A stretch of DNA of 64,000 nucleotides. Source: Citrobacter gillenii. Its GTDB lineage: Bacteria > Pseudomonadota > Gammaproteobacteria > Enterobacterales > Enterobacteriaceae. The stretch is taken from contig NZ_SUQN01000007.1 in the NCBI RefSeq assembly GCF_013337685.1, forward strand, positions 124,001 through 188,000. The letters are read 5' to 3'. A program made the position numbers and the translations under genes. The notes beneath the pieces were generated by a model. The model did not search any database, had not been told where the DNA came from, and saw nothing but the letters and a program-made list of their open reading frames with translations. Positions 8,930-17,836 of the stretch are shown here, in pieces. Every line of letters starts with the position of its first letter. Position 1 is the first letter of the stretch.

Positions 8930-9487
8930 ATGCGCAATCTGGTTAAATATGTCGGTATTGGCCTGCTGGTTATGGGGCTTGCGGCCTGTGATAATAGCGA
9001 TACCAAAGCGCCAGCCGAGGGTGCTGCCGCGGAAAGTAACGCCGCCGGACAACCGGTCAGCCTGCTGGACGGCAAGCTCAGTTTTTCCCTGCCAGCAGAT
9101 ATGACCGATCAGAGCGGCAAGCTGGGTACTCAGGCCAACAATATGCACGTGTATTCTGACGCAACCGGCCAGAAAGCAGTGATTGTGATTGTCGGTGATG
9201 ACACCAGTGAAGACCTGACCGTGCTGGCCAAACGCCTGGAAGATCAGCAGCGTAGCCGTGACCCGCAGCTGCAGGTCGTCACCAACAAGTCGATTGAGCT
9301 GAAGGGCCATACCCTGCAGCAGTTAGACAGCATCATCTCCGCCAAAGGCCAGACCGCTTACTCTTCTGTGGTGCTGGGCAAAGTGGACAACCAGCTTCTG
9401 ACCCTGCAGATCACGCTGCCTGCTGACGATCAGCAGAAAGCGCAGGCGACCGCAGAGAACATCATTAACACGCTGGTTATCCAGTAA
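8930..9487 (+). CDS. dcrB: Inner membrane lipoprotein DcrB
   Basis: Lipoprotein first found because mutants resist phages C1 and C6, and later linked to lipoprotein maturation. The 185 residues start [20 protein letters not shown]; the lipobox LAAC puts the lipidated Cys at residue 20. Asp and Asn follow the Cys (CDNSD); Asp at +2 is the Lol-avoidance signal for inner membrane retention. A longer frame opens upstream at 8876, but the ATG at 8930 after GGAAGAAG gives a proper signal peptide. Confidence 0.95.
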   Translation: MRNLVKYVGIGLLVMGLAACDNSDTKAPAEGAAAESNAAGQPVSLLDGKLSFSLPADMTDQSGKLGTQANNMHVYSDATGQKAVIVIVGDDTSEDLTVLAKRLEDQQRSRDPQLQVVTNKSIELKGHTLQQLDSIISAKGQTAYSSVVLGKVDNQLLTLQITLPADDQQKAQATAENIINTLVIQ

Positions 9488-9490
9488 CGG

Positions 9491-10708
9491 TTAAGACGAT
9501 GACACGGCCTCCGCAGAGTCCTCCGGGGGCCGTTTTTTTAACCGCCAGGTCAGCAATAACGCCACCGCCACCAGCCCGGCTGCCGCCAGATAAATAACCG
9601 GTACGCCCGCCCACGTCATCACCAGTCCCGCCAGCGGCCCGGTAATCCCCAGTGAGAGATCCATAAATACCGTGTAGGTCGCCAGCGCAGCGCCCTGATT
9701 CTGCTGCGGCACCGCTTTTACCGCCACCACGCCCAGCGCCGGGAACACCAGCGAGAACCCCGCACCTGCCAACAGAACGCCTACTTTCGCCATCCACGGC
9801 AGATCCGCCATCCCTACCAGCAGCAGCCCAACTATTTCCACGCTAAAACAGATCATCGCCACATTTAACCCGCCTAAGCGGTTAATGCCGTTTGGGAATA
9901 ACAGGCGGGTCCCGACAAACGTACAGCTAAACAGCGTCAACGCGAATGCCGCGCCGTCCCAGCCTTTAGCGTCATAAAACAGCGTGATAAAGGTGGCGAT
10001 CACCCCAAAACCAGCGGAAGCCAACGCCAGCGCCATACCGTACAACCAGACGCGCCCGAGCACCGCGCGAAACGGCATCGGCTTGCCCTTGCTGGCCTTC
10101 ACCGCCGGACGTGGCAGCGCCAACAGTATTGCTAACAGAGCCACCGCCATGATGGTCAGCGCCAGTCCCTGCAAACCACCCCAGGCGTAACACAGCACGC
10201 CCAGCGGCGCGCCTATCGCCATCGCCCCGTAGGTGACGATACCGTTCCATGAAATCACCCGCCCAATGTGTATGGAGCCCACCACACCCACGCCCCACAG
10301 CGTTGAACCGGTACCGGCAAAACTTTGCCCAATCCCCAGGATCACACGCCCGAGGCACAGCAACAGTAAGCTCACCATCGGCCAGCCGCTGGTTGTTCCC
10401 GCCAGCAAATAGCCCAGGCCACTTAAAAAACAGCCGCACAGCCCGAACACGACAATCTTTTTCGGCCCCAGCAGATCGGCGTATCGCCCCGCATGCGGGC
10501 GGCTCAACAAGGTGGCGAAATATTGCAGGCTGATCACAAGCCCAGCCCAGAAGGCGCTAAAACCCATAACATCATGAACATAGCCGGGTAGCACCGCAAG
10601 CGGCAAGCCAATAGTCAGGTAGCTGGCGAAGTTAAACATCACCACCGAGACAATGCGCAGATTAAGACGAAATCCGTTAAGCGCCGGTTCAGCGACGGGT
10701 TCGGGCAT
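9491..10708 (-). CDS. yhhS: Major facilitator superfamily transporter YhhS
   Basis: A 405-residue inner membrane MFS carrier of the YhhS/SetA-like drug efflux type. It has twelve hydrophobic segments and the loop 2-3 MFS signature as GRYADLLGPKK (about residue 77). Natural substrate unknown; the E. coli gene has been linked to glyphosate tolerance when overexpressed. It converges with dcrB with a 3-base gap and is divergent from yhhT. The dcrB terminator lies inside its 3' end. Confidence 0.92.
   Translation of the reverse strand: MPEPVAEPALNGFRLNLRIVSVVMFNFASYLTIGLPLAVLPGYVHDVMGFSAFWAGLVISLQYFATLLSRPHAGRYADLLGPKKIVVFGLCGCFLSGLGYLLAGTTSGWPMVSLLLLCLGRVILGIGQSFAGTGSTLWGVGVVGSIHIGRVISWNGIVTYGAMAIGAPLGVLCYAWGGLQGLALTIMAVALLAILLALPRPAVKASKGKPMPFRAVLGRVWLYGMALALASAGFGVIATFITLFYDAKGWDGAAFALTLFSCTFVGTRLLFPNGINRLGGLNVAMICFSVEIVGLLLVGMADLPWMAKVGVLLAGAGFSLVFPALGVVAVKAVPQQNQGAALATYTVFMDLSLGITGPLAGLVMTWAGVPVIYLAAAGLVAVALLLTWRLKKRPPEDSAEAVSSS
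9504..9540 (+). terminator. Rho-independent terminator of dcrB
   Basis: Stem ACGGCC(T)CCG / CGG(GG)GGCCGT followed by seven T residues, 17 bases after the dcrB stop. It is embedded in the last codons of yhhS on the other strand. Confidence 0.85.
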
Positions 10709-10840
10709 GAAGGGTCACCACATTTTTACAACAGTGTTTCATTTCTACCATGTTGCCGGGCAGAAATCAGCAGACAGTTTAGGAATATAGGTCGTAAGCC
10801 AGCCGCTACACTTAGAGCAAAACGTAAAAAGGAAGAACAC

Positions 10841-11890
10841 ATGACAAGCGCTCAGCCTGATAAAACAGGTTTGCATATTTTGCTCAAACTGGCCGCCCTG
10901 GTGGTGATCCTCGCAGGTATTCATGCGGCTGCCGACATTATTGTGCAGCTGTTGCTGGCCCTCTTTTTTGCCATCGTCCTGAACCCGCTGGTGACCTGGT
11001 TTATTCGCCGGGGGCTGCGTCGCCCGATTGCCATTACGCTGGTGGTGGTAGTGATGCTGTTCGTGCTCACCGCGCTGGTCGGCGTTCTCGCATCTTCAAT
11101 CACGGAATTCATGGACATGCTGCCAAAGTACAACAAGGAGCTGACGCGCAAGGTCCTCTACGTGCAAGAGATGGTGCCCTTTCTTAACCTGCATATGTCG
11201 CCAGAACGTCTATTGCAACGTATTGACTCCGACAAGCTAATGACCTTCACGACCACGCTGATGACCGGGCTTTCCGGCGCAATGGCCAGCGTCTTCCTGC
11301 TGGTAATGACGGTGGTGTTTATGCTGTTTGAGGTACGCCATGTTCCTTACAAGCTGCGCTTTGCGCTGAATAATCCGCAGATCCATATTGCGGGTCTGCA
11401 CCGTGCATTGAAGGGCGTTTCTCACTACCTGGCGTTAAAAACATTGCTCAGCTTATGGACCGGGGCTATCGTCTGGCTGGGACTGGCGCTAATGGGCATT
11501 CAGTTTGCACTGATGTGGGGCGTGCTGGCATTCCTGCTTAACTATGTACCCAATATTGGCTCGGTGATTTCCGCCGTCCCTCCCATGCTGCAGGCGCTGC
11601 TGTTCAACGGGATTTACGAATGCGTGCTGGTCGGCGCCCTGTTTCTGGTCGTACATATGGTGATTGGCAATATCCTCGAGCCGCGTATGATGGGCCATCG
11701 TTTAGGCCTGTCGACGCTTGTTGTCTTCCTGTCCTTACTGGTATGGGGATGGCTGCTAGGTCCGGTCGGCATGTTACTTTCCGTGCCGCTTACCAGCGTG
11801 TGTAAAATCTGGATGGAAACTACCAGGGGTGGCAGCAAGCTGGCAATTTTGCTTGGCCCCGGTAGACCGAAAAGTCGATTACCGGGATAA
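10841..11890 (+). CDS. yhhT: AI-2E transporter (PerM) family membrane protein YhhT
   Basis: A 349-residue inner membrane protein of the PerM/TqsA family, which includes the AI-2 exporter TqsA and Na+(Li+)/H+ antiporters; the substrate of YhhT is not known. About seven or eight membrane segments are visible. The family-typical region LLNYVPNIGSVISAVPP (about residue 232) and GNILEPRMMG (about residue 277) are intact. The ATG follows AAAAGGAAG at 10827-10835. It is divergent from yhhS. In K-12 the next gene is acpT; here the APE operon lies in between. Confidence 0.92.
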   Translation: MTSAQPDKTGLHILLKLAALVVILAGIHAAADIIVQLLLALFFAIVLNPLVTWFIRRGLRRPIAITLVVVVMLFVLTALVGVLASSITEFMDMLPKYNKELTRKVLYVQEMVPFLNLHMSPERLLQRIDSDKLMTFTTTLMTGLSGAMASVFLLVMTVVFMLFEVRHVPYKLRFALNNPQIHIAGLHRALKGVSHYLALKTLLSLWTGAIVWLGLALMGIQFALMWGVLAFLLNYVPNIGSVISAVPPMLQALLFNGIYECVLVGALFLVVHMVIGNILEPRMMGHRLGLSTLVVFLSLLVWGWLLGPVGMLLSVPLTSVCKIWMETTRGGSKLAILLGPGRPKSRLPG

Positions 11891-11954
11891 ACTACCAGAC
11901 AAGGTAGTTTATATATTACGAATAAGATGGTAATAACGCAGACATTACCATCTT
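11888..11954 (+). other. Two consecutive hairpins after yhhT
   Basis: The first hairpin has a 9-base perfect stem (TAAACTACC 11888-11896 with GGTAGTTTA 11903-11911) and overlaps the yhhT stop codon. The second has an 11-base perfect stem (AAGATGGTAAT 11924-11934 with ATTACCATCTT 11944-11954). Neither is followed by a proper T run, so they are weak terminators at best. They sit exactly at the left boundary of the APE operon. The rest of the 11891-12293 gap is AT-rich and holds the promoter and leader listed separately. Confidence 0.7.
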
Positions 11955-12063
11955 AACTTAAATAAAAAACCAATATACAAAGTAAAACCATAATAACTAA
12001 AATAAAAAACCTTCCAAAAACACATCTCCAGCACTAACCCACTATATTTAAAAACCATTTAAA

Positions 12064-12092
12064 TTGATGCGCTTAGCTTGATAACGTATACT
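12064..12092 (+). promoter_or_regulatory. Probable sigma70 promoter of the APE operon
   Basis: TTGATG (12064-12069) and TATACT (12087-12092) with an optimal 17-base spacer. Transcription from about 12099 would give a leader of about 195 bases before apeA. The leader contains an 8-base stem hairpin (TGATGAAA 12223-12230 with TTTCATCA 12242-12249). No RfaH ops element is seen in the leader. Confidence 0.65.
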
Positions 12093-12293
12093 TCGCACCA
12101 ATCATGTTGCTGCAAAATTTCCAACTGAAGAAAACCATTAAATATTAAGAAATCATGCCACCAGCACCGTGTTATCTGTCATGTGGAATACAACTCTAAT
12201 TTAGCTTAAATAAAGATACAGATGATGAAAGGCGAGAATAATTTCATCACTTATTATTTCAATCGTATAAAAATACCGTGATAGGGAGTTTTA

Positions 12294-12683
12294 ATGAAAC
12301 AGTATATTAAGTGGTTTGCCGCTATTGCGGTTGTCGGCGCGCTGGCAGGCTGTGCGCGTACTGCGCCGATCGATCAAGTTCACTCAAGCGTTAGCGCGGG
12401 GCACACTCAGGACCAGGTTAAAAACGCCATTCTAAAAGCCGGCATTCAACGCCAGTGGATCATGACGGAAATTAACCCGGGGGTGATCAAAGCTCGTCAA
12501 CAGACACGCGATCACGTGGCAGAAGTCCGTATCACCTACACCGCGACCAGCTACGACATCAAATATGACAGCAGTCTTAACCTGCAGGCTTCAGGCGGAA
12601 AAATTCATAAAAACTATAACCGTTGGGTGCGCAATCTGGACAAAGACATTCAGGTCAATCTGGCAGCCGGTGCCAATCTGTAA
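12294..12683 (+). CDS. apeA: APE cluster lipoprotein ApeA
   Basis: First gene of the aryl polyene operon. The 129 residues start MKQYIKWFAAIAVVGALAGC; lipobox LAGC gives lipidated Cys20. Ala at +2 suggests sorting to the outer membrane. The mature part is small, with repeated charged and aromatic stretches and no enzymatic motif I recognise. Its role in APE assembly is unknown; by position it may help placement of the pigment at the outer membrane. A strong GGGAG lies before the ATG. A 7-base hairpin separates it from apeB. Confidence 0.85.
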   Translation: MKQYIKWFAAIAVVGALAGCARTAPIDQVHSSVSAGHTQDQVKNAILKAGIQRQWIMTEINPGVIKARQQTRDHVAEVRITYTATSYDIKYDSSLNLQASGGKIHKNYNRWVRNLDKDIQVNLAAGANL

Positions 12684-12695
12684 TTATGCCTAAAG

Positions 12696-12714
12696 TCGGG
12701 CCGATAAGGCCCGA
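12696..12714 (+). other. Hairpin between apeA and apeB
   Basis: Perfect 7-base stem TCGGGCC/GGCCCGA around the loop GATAA, 12 bases after the apeA stop and with no T run. It could protect the upstream message from 3' decay or partly attenuate read-through, letting the lipoprotein be made in excess of the biosynthetic enzymes. Function is inference. Confidence 0.55.
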
Positions 12715-12751
12715 TAACCTCACTATCTGCCACTCAACAGGTTGTTCCCAC

Positions 12752-13813
12752 ATGTACGAACAGGACTCGCTCAGCGCACTGGATGCTATTACTGAAGCAC
12801 AACGTATCGCATTTGCCCCTATGCTTTTTCAAACCGCGTTGTGCCTGCGAAATGCGGGAGTACTGACCTGGCTGGATAAGCAAGGTAAACGCGGCGCTAC
12901 GCTCGACGAAATTACCGAAAACAGCACCATCAACGAATATGCCGCCAGCATATTGCTGGATATGGGATTAAGTGGGCGCATCATTACCCACAAAGAGGGA
13001 TATTATTACCTCGCCAAAATCGGTCATTTTCTTTTACATGACACGATGACCAGAGTGAACATGGATTTCACTCAGGATGTTTGCTATCAGGGCCTGTTCT
13101 ATCTGGAAAATGCGCTGAAAGAAGGTAAACCCGCCGGATTAAAAATATTTGGCGACTGGCCAACCATTTATCCCGCCCTGTCGCAATTACCGCTGGCGGC
13201 GCGTGAAAGTTGGTTTGCTTTTGATCATTACTATTCAGACGGGGCATTTGACGCGGCATTACCGTATGTATTCGCCAATGCCCCTGCAACCCTGTACGAT
13301 GTCGGCGGAAATACCGGAAAATGGGCATTACGTTGTTGTCAGCATGATGACAATATCGCCGTCACGTTATTAGATTTACCACAACAAATTGCGCTGGCCC
13401 GTGAAAATATCGAAAATGCAGGATTATCTCATCGCATAAAGTTCCATGCTGTGGATATGCTTAGTGACTCGCCTTTACCCGCAGAGGCTGATATCTGGTG
13501 GATGAGTCAATTCCTGGACTGTTTTTCCCCGGAGCAAATTATCGCCATGCTGAGCAAGATTGCCGGCGTAATGAAACCCGGTGCCAAACTCTGCATTATG
13601 GAACTGTTCTGGGATGCGCAGAAATTTGAAGCGGCCTCATTTAGCCTGAATGCGTCTTCGCTTTATTTTACCTGTATGGCGAACGGCAACAGTCGTTTCT
13701 ACAGCGTAGAGAAGTTTTATCACTATCTGAAACAGGCAGGTTTTCAGGTAGATGAACGCCACGATAACCTGGGTATTGGGCATACTTTATTGATATGCCA
13801 GAAGAAAAAATAA
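12752..13813 (+). CDS. apeB: APE cluster SAM-dependent methyltransferase ApeB
   Basis: Likely methylates the aryl head group of the aryl polyene; aryl polyenes from E. coli carry a 4-hydroxy-3-methylphenyl head. The 353 residues start MYEQDSLSAL. They have an N-terminal helical domain resembling the dimerisation domain of O-methyltransferases (to about residue 150), then a Rossmann core with motif I YDVGGNTGKWAL (about residue 185). The acidic loop LLDLPQQ and the post-motif region MSQFLDCF follow. The ATG at 12752 is chosen over an upstream in-frame start inside apeA. The exact position methylated is inference. Confidence 0.82.
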   Translation: MYEQDSLSALDAITEAQRIAFAPMLFQTALCLRNAGVLTWLDKQGKRGATLDEITENSTINEYAASILLDMGLSGRIITHKEGYYYLAKIGHFLLHDTMTRVNMDFTQDVCYQGLFYLENALKEGKPAGLKIFGDWPTIYPALSQLPLAARESWFAFDHYYSDGAFDAALPYVFANAPATLYDVGGNTGKWALRCCQHDDNIAVTLLDLPQQIALARENIENAGLSHRIKFHAVDMLSDSPLPAEADIWWMSQFLDCFSPEQIIAMLSKIAGVMKPGAKLCIMELFWDAQKFEAASFSLNASSLYFTCMANGNSRFYSVEKFYHYLKQAGFQVDERHDNLGIGHTLLICQKKK

Positions 13814-13853
13814 CAAACAACTGGAATAACCGATTTATCGCGGACGCGCGTTG

Positions 13854-14576
13854 ATGAAATTTGCATTAAACATTACCGACTGGCAGGCAAAAGCTCCAGG
13901 ATTAAGCGAAGCGGCACAGTGGCATGAATGGTCACGGCTTTCGCACACCATCGATCCAGCCTCGCCACAGGGAAAGCTCAGTGAATTACCGATGATGACC
14001 GCTCGCCGCCTCAGTTCGGGTAGCAAGCTGGCCGTCGAGTGCGGGCTGGCAATGCTCCGTCGTCATGCGATCGATGCCGTCCTCTATACCAGTCGTCACG
14101 GTGAACTGGAACGTAACTACCGCATTCTGCACGCATTGGCGACAGAGCAGCCGATCTCTCCGACCGATTTCGCCCTGTCCGTGCATAACTCCGCCGTCGG
14201 CAACCTGACCATCGCCGCAAAAAAACCGCTCGTCTCCTCCTCGCTCTCAGCAGGCAAAGACACGTTCCAGCAAGGGTTATGCGAAGTGATGGGCCTGCTA
14301 CAGGCGGGATATCGGCGGGTGTTAATGGTCGATTTCGATGGTTTCCTGCCTGAGTTTTATCACCCGCAGCTGCCTGCTGACATGCCGACCTGGCCATTTG
14401 CCGTCGCGTTGGTTATTGAACCAGGTAGTCAGTGGCGGTGTGAAACCCGCCCATACCGCGACCACGGCGAGTCCACGTTGCCGCAAAGCCTGCTGTTTTT
14501 ACAACATTATCTGCGAGATACCCCGGCGTTTACGCTGACGGGTGAACGCGTACAGTGGCAATGGAGTCAGGGGTGA
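13854..14576 (+). CDS. apeC: Ketosynthase-like chain-length partner ApeC
   Basis: A 240-residue protein of the short beta-ketoacyl synthase-like type found in APE clusters. It pairs with the full ketosynthase ApeO as a chain-length factor in characterised APE systems. The region where a ketosynthase has its nucleophilic Cys reads HNSAVGNLTIAAKKPLVSSS, with no Cys, so it should be non-condensing. It is much shorter than a 400-residue ketosynthase. TTG at 13851 and ATG at 13854 are adjacent; ATG is preferred. Its stop overlaps the apeD GTG start. Confidence 0.8.
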   Translation: MKFALNITDWQAKAPGLSEAAQWHEWSRLSHTIDPASPQGKLSELPMMTARRLSSGSKLAVECGLAMLRRHAIDAVLYTSRHGELERNYRILHALATEQPISPTDFALSVHNSAVGNLTIAAKKPLVSSSLSAGKDTFQQGLCEVMGLLQAGYRRVLMVDFDGFLPEFYHPQLPADMPTWPFAVALVIEPGSQWRCETRPYRDHGESTLPQSLLFLQHYLRDTPAFTLTGERVQWQWSQG

Positions 14577-15388
14577 GCGCGGTGTTCCAGCCCCTTAACC
14601 GGGCATGGCGACTGGTGATGACCGGTTTATGCTTCGCCCTGTTTGGCATCGGCGGACTGCTCCTTTCCACTATCTGGTTTAACGTATTGTTAATCACAGT
14701 ATGGAATAATTCCAGACGTCGGCGCATTGCCAGACGCAGCATAGCCGCCAGTTTTCGTCTCTTTTTAACGGTGACGAAGGGGCTTGGCGTGCTGGATTAC
14801 CACATTGAAGGGCGTGACGTTTTGCTCAAGGAACGAGGATGTCTGGTCGTCGCCAACCATCCGACGCTCATCGACTATGTGCTACTGGCTTCAGTCATGG
14901 CAGAAACAGACTGTCTGGTGAAAAGCGCGCTCCTGAAGAATCCGTTCCTCGGCGGCGTAGTCCGGGCGGCGGATTATCTGATTAACAGCCAGGCTGATGC
15001 ACTGTTGCCCGCCTGCCAGCAGCGGCTGGAACAAGGCGATACAATATTGATTTTCCCCGAGGGGACACGCACGCGTCCCGGTGAGGAAATGACGCTCCAG
15101 CGTGGTGCGGCAAATATCGCCGTGCGCTGCCACAGCGACTTACGCATAGTCACGATTAGCTGCAGCGAGCAAATGCTTGATAAGCAAAGCAAATGGTATG
15201 ACATTCCACCGGCTAAACCCGTGTTTACCATTTCCGTCCGCGCACGGGTAAAAATCGACCAATTTTACGATGCAAATTCACAAGAACCGGCGCTGGCCGC
15301 AAGGCAGTTGAACCGGCATCTTTTGCTTCAATTACAACCAGGTACGTTACCTCTTTCAGGAATTAATGATGCAAGCGCTTTATCTTGA
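14573..15388 (+). CDS. apeD: APE cluster acyltransferase ApeD (PlsC-like)
   Basis: Lysophospholipid-acyltransferase-like membrane enzyme, thought to help attach the polyene to its lipid anchor. It shows two hydrophobic segments near the N-terminus (about residues 15-45), the HX4D catalytic motif in ANHPTLIDYVLL and the FPEGTRTRPGE motif. The start is uncertain. GTG at 14573 is chosen because it overlaps the apeC stop (GTGA) and GGAG lies 7 bases upstream (271 residues). ATG at 14561 in the same frame would add 4 residues. The 3' end overlaps apeE by 23 bases. Confidence 0.82.
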   Translation: MSAVFQPLNRAWRLVMTGLCFALFGIGGLLLSTIWFNVLLITVWNNSRRRRIARRSIAASFRLFLTVTKGLGVLDYHIEGRDVLLKERGCLVVANHPTLIDYVLLASVMAETDCLVKSALLKNPFLGGVVRAADYLINSQADALLPACQQRLEQGDTILIFPEGTRTRPGEEMTLQRGAANIAVRCHSDLRIVTISCSEQMLDKQSKWYDIPPAKPVFTISVRARVKIDQFYDANSQEPALAARQLNRHLLLQLQPGTLPLSGINDASALS

Positions 15389-15626
15389 AATCAAAAATCT
15401 CATTATAACGACATTGAATCTCGACGAACTTACTGCTGACGATATTGAAACCGACGCAGCACTCTTTGGCGATGGCTTAGGGCTGGACTCCATCGACGCC
15501 CTGGAGTTAGGCCTGGCGGTGAAAAATGAGTATGGCGTGGTTCTCTCGGCTGAGAGCGAAGAGATGCGCCAGCACTTCTTCTCCGTCGCCACGCTGGCAT
15601 CTTTCATTCACGCGCAACGTGCCTGA
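15366..15626 (+). CDS. apeE: Acyl carrier protein ApeE
   Basis: Small acidic carrier protein that holds the growing polyene as a thioester. The 86 residues contain the attachment motif GLDSIDALE with Ser42, to be modified with phosphopantetheine, most likely by AcpT at the end of the operon. Two adjacent ATG codons (15366, 15369) are possible starts, inside the last codons of apeD. It is followed 12 bases later by the second carrier gene apeF. Confidence 0.88.
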   Translation: MMQALYLEIKNLIITTLNLDELTADDIETDAALFGDGLGLDSIDALELGLAVKNEYGVVLSAESEEMRQHFFSVATLASFIHAQRA

Positions 15627-15638
15627 GGAAAGTCCGTT

Positions 15639-15890
15639 ATGACTGAACAAAAAGCCATTTACGAAGAAGTCTCCGCGCTGCTGGTTAAGCTGTTTGAAGT
15701 CGACCCACAGGACATTAAGCCCGAGGCGCGCTTGTATGACGATCTGGAACTGGACAGCATTGACGCTGTTGACATGATCGTGCATCTGCAAAAGAAAACC
15801 GGCAAGAAAATCAAGCCGGAGGAATTTAAAGCGGTGCGGACAGTGCAGGATGTCGTCGATGCGGTAGAACGCCTGCTCAAAGAAGCATAA
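15639..15890 (+). CDS. apeF: Acyl carrier protein ApeF
   Basis: Second acyl carrier protein of the cluster, 83 residues, with the phosphopantetheine site ELDSIDAVDM (Ser40). It is distinct in sequence from ApeE, so the two probably serve different steps. In studied APE systems one carrier takes the starter or elongation chain and the other is auxiliary. GAGGAAAG lies before the ATG. Confidence 0.88.
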   Translation: MTEQKAIYEEVSALLVKLFEVDPQDIKPEARLYDDLELDSIDAVDMIVHLQKKTGKKIKPEEFKAVRTVQDVVDAVERLLKEA

Positions 15891-15896
15891 CGCATC

Positions 15897-16478
15897 GTGT
15901 CGGGCGCGCGTTCGCTGCCAGTCGTACAACTGCTGACAGGCTTACTGCTGTTGGGCTGGCCATTTTTAATCTGGTTTGGCCTGGCACATAACGGCCTGCA
16001 CTGGCTGCTACCGCTGATGGCATTGCTGCTGTTTGTACGCTTTCGCCAGACCCGGCGACAGGCGGGACCGTTGCGCGTCGTGACGCAGATAGTGGCGGTA
16101 GCGGGCATGACGCTTTGCGTTACCAGCTATCTGCTCAAAACGCACCAGTTGCTGCTGTTTTATCCGGTGGTGGTCAACGGGGTCATGCTGGCAGTCTTTG
16201 GTGGCTCACTCTGGTCTACCATGCCGGTTGTCGAACGCCTGGCACGGCTGCGCGATCCCAATCTACCCGCAGCAGGTGTGCGCTACACGCGCCGCGTCAC
16301 GCAAATCTGGTGTGCCTTTTTCATCCTCAATGGCAGCATTGCGCTCGGTACCGCGCTGTATGGCGATATGTCCCTGTGGACGGTGTGGAACGGCATGCTC
16401 TCCTACCTGCTGATGGGAACGCTGATGGCAGGAGAGTGGCTGGTGCGCCGCCAGGTGATAAAACGAGATAACCCATGA
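15897..16478 (+). CDS. apeG: APE cluster integral membrane protein ApeG
   Basis: A 193-residue membrane protein of unknown function conserved in APE clusters (COG4648 type). About six hydrophobic segments are visible. The loops contain basic residues, e.g. FRQTRRQAGP. It starts with GTG at 15897, 6 bases after the apeF stop, with AAGAAG upstream. Its end overlaps apeH by 4 bases (ATGA). It may scaffold the synthesis complex at the inner membrane; this is inference. Confidence 0.8.
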   Translation: MSGARSLPVVQLLTGLLLLGWPFLIWFGLAHNGLHWLLPLMALLLFVRFRQTRRQAGPLRVVTQIVAVAGMTLCVTSYLLKTHQLLLFYPVVVNGVMLAVFGGSLWSTMPVVERLARLRDPNLPAAGVRYTRRVTQIWCAFFILNGSIALGTALYGDMSLWTVWNGMLSYLLMGTLMAGEWLVRRQVIKRDNP

Positions 16479-17836
16479 AGCAGCCCCTTCCACTCTCTGA
16501 GTGGCTCAGCGCTCCACGTCCATCCGACGTACCCGTTGCGTGGTTAGAAGACGCGACCTGGACACTCGGCCATCTACGCCACGATGTTGCCCTGTTGATA
16601 ACGTACCTGCAGCAGCAGGAGGGTGAACGCTGGGCACTGTGCTTTGAGGACAGCTATCTGTTTATCGTGGCACTGCTGGCAACGCTCCATGCTGGCAAAA
16701 CGCCGGTGATCCCGGGCCATTGTCGCGTTTCATTATTGAACGAGCAGCATGCGCTGTTTGACGGCGTATTGAGCGATAAACCGCTGAACTGGCAGGGTCC
16801 GCTACAGGTTGTCCAGTCTGCCATGACGGCCGCCACAGACGACGTGACGTTCCCCCCCATCCGCAGCGACGCCTTTGTGGAACTCTTCACCTCCGGCTCT
16901 ACCGGCCAGCCGAAGCGGGTCGTTAAACCGATCGGGCGTCTCGATAACGAAGCGGCGTTGCTCGCCGCGCGCTTTGCCGACCGTTTAACAGGTTGTCGGG
17001 TGGTGGCATCAGTGTTGCCACAGCATCTGTACGGCCTGACATTTCGTATCTTCCTGCCGATGTCCTTGGGCTTGCCGCTACACGCGGCAATGCTCTGGTA
17101 CGCCGAACAACTGGCGGCGTTGGGCCATGAGTATCAGTATGTGTTTATCAGCAGCCCGGCGTTTCTGAAACGCCTCGACCACCAGCTTGCCGCGCCGCCG
17201 GTCCGGATGGTTCTGTCAGCGGGCGGTATGCTGCCCTGGCAGGACGTCACGCAGACAGCAGACTGGCTAAACGTCTGGCCTGATGAGATCTACGGTAGCA
17301 CTGAAACCGGCATCCTCGCCTGGCGTTATCGCCAGCAGGATGATGTGGCATGGCAGCCCTTCCCCGACATCAGATTCCGGTCAGAAAATGACGCGTTTCG
17401 CGTATTTTCCCCGCTGATTGCTGCTGATGATGGCCTGTTGCTCGACGATATTCTGCATTTTGCAGAAAACGGTCAGTTCCGCCTGATGGGACGGCGGGGC
17501 CGGGTGGTCAAAATTGAAGAAAAGCGTATTTCGCTAAGCGAAGTAGAGCGCCGTCTGCTGGCACTGGACGGCATCTGCGACGTTGCTGCTATGCCTGTCT
17601 CACGCGGCGGACGCCAGGGCGTTGGCGTCCTGCTGGTTCTGGATAACGAAACGCGTCAACGCTGGTATCAGCGCGGAGGAAAACCACAAGAGCTGAGCTG
17701 GCGGCGCGCGCTGCGCCCATGGCTGGAGCCGGTTGCTGTTCCCCGCTACTGGCGGGTGATTGACGAAATCCCGGTGAACAGTATGAACAAGCGTGTCTAT
17801 GCGCAATTACAGGAGTTATTCCATGAAACCCCATGA
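16475..17836 (+). CDS. apeH: Aryl acid-activating acyl-CoA/ACP synthetase ApeH
   Basis: AMP-forming ligase that should activate the aromatic starter acid, 4-hydroxybenzoate in characterised clusters. The 453 residues carry the P-loop motif FTSGSTGQPKRVVK (about residue 136). The A5-type motif YGSTETG (about residue 272) and the C-terminal RRGRVVKIEEKRISLSEVE are also present. It is somewhat shorter than classical acyl-CoA synthetases (500-550). No aromatic ammonia lyase is in the operon, which fits a 4-hydroxybenzoate rather than a tyrosine-derived starter. The end overlaps apeI by 14 bases. Confidence 0.83.
   Translation: MKQPLPLSEWLSAPRPSDVPVAWLEDATWTLGHLRHDVALLITYLQQQEGERWALCFEDSYLFIVALLATLHAGKTPVIPGHCRVSLLNEQHALFDGVLSDKPLNWQGPLQVVQSAMTAATDDVTFPPIRSDAFVELFTSGSTGQPKRVVKPIGRLDNEAALLAARFADRLTGCRVVASVLPQHLYGLTFRIFLPMSLGLPLHAAMLWYAEQLAALGHEYQYVFISSPAFLKRLDHQLAAPPVRMVLSAGGMLPWQDVTQTADWLNVWPDEIYGSTETGILAWRYRQQDDVAWQPFPDIRFRSENDAFRVFSPLIAADDGLLLDDILHFAENGQFRLMGRRGRVVKIEEKRISLSEVERRLLALDGICDVAAMPVSRGGRQGVGVLLVLDNETRQRWYQRGGKPQELSWRRALRPWLEPVAVPRYWRVIDEIPVNSMNKRVYAQLQELFHETP

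Noticed and set aside
12064-12293. A JUMPstart/ops element (RfaH) or a riboswitch in the APE leader.
   Set aside because: No GGCGGTAGC-like sequence and no known riboswitch core were seen.
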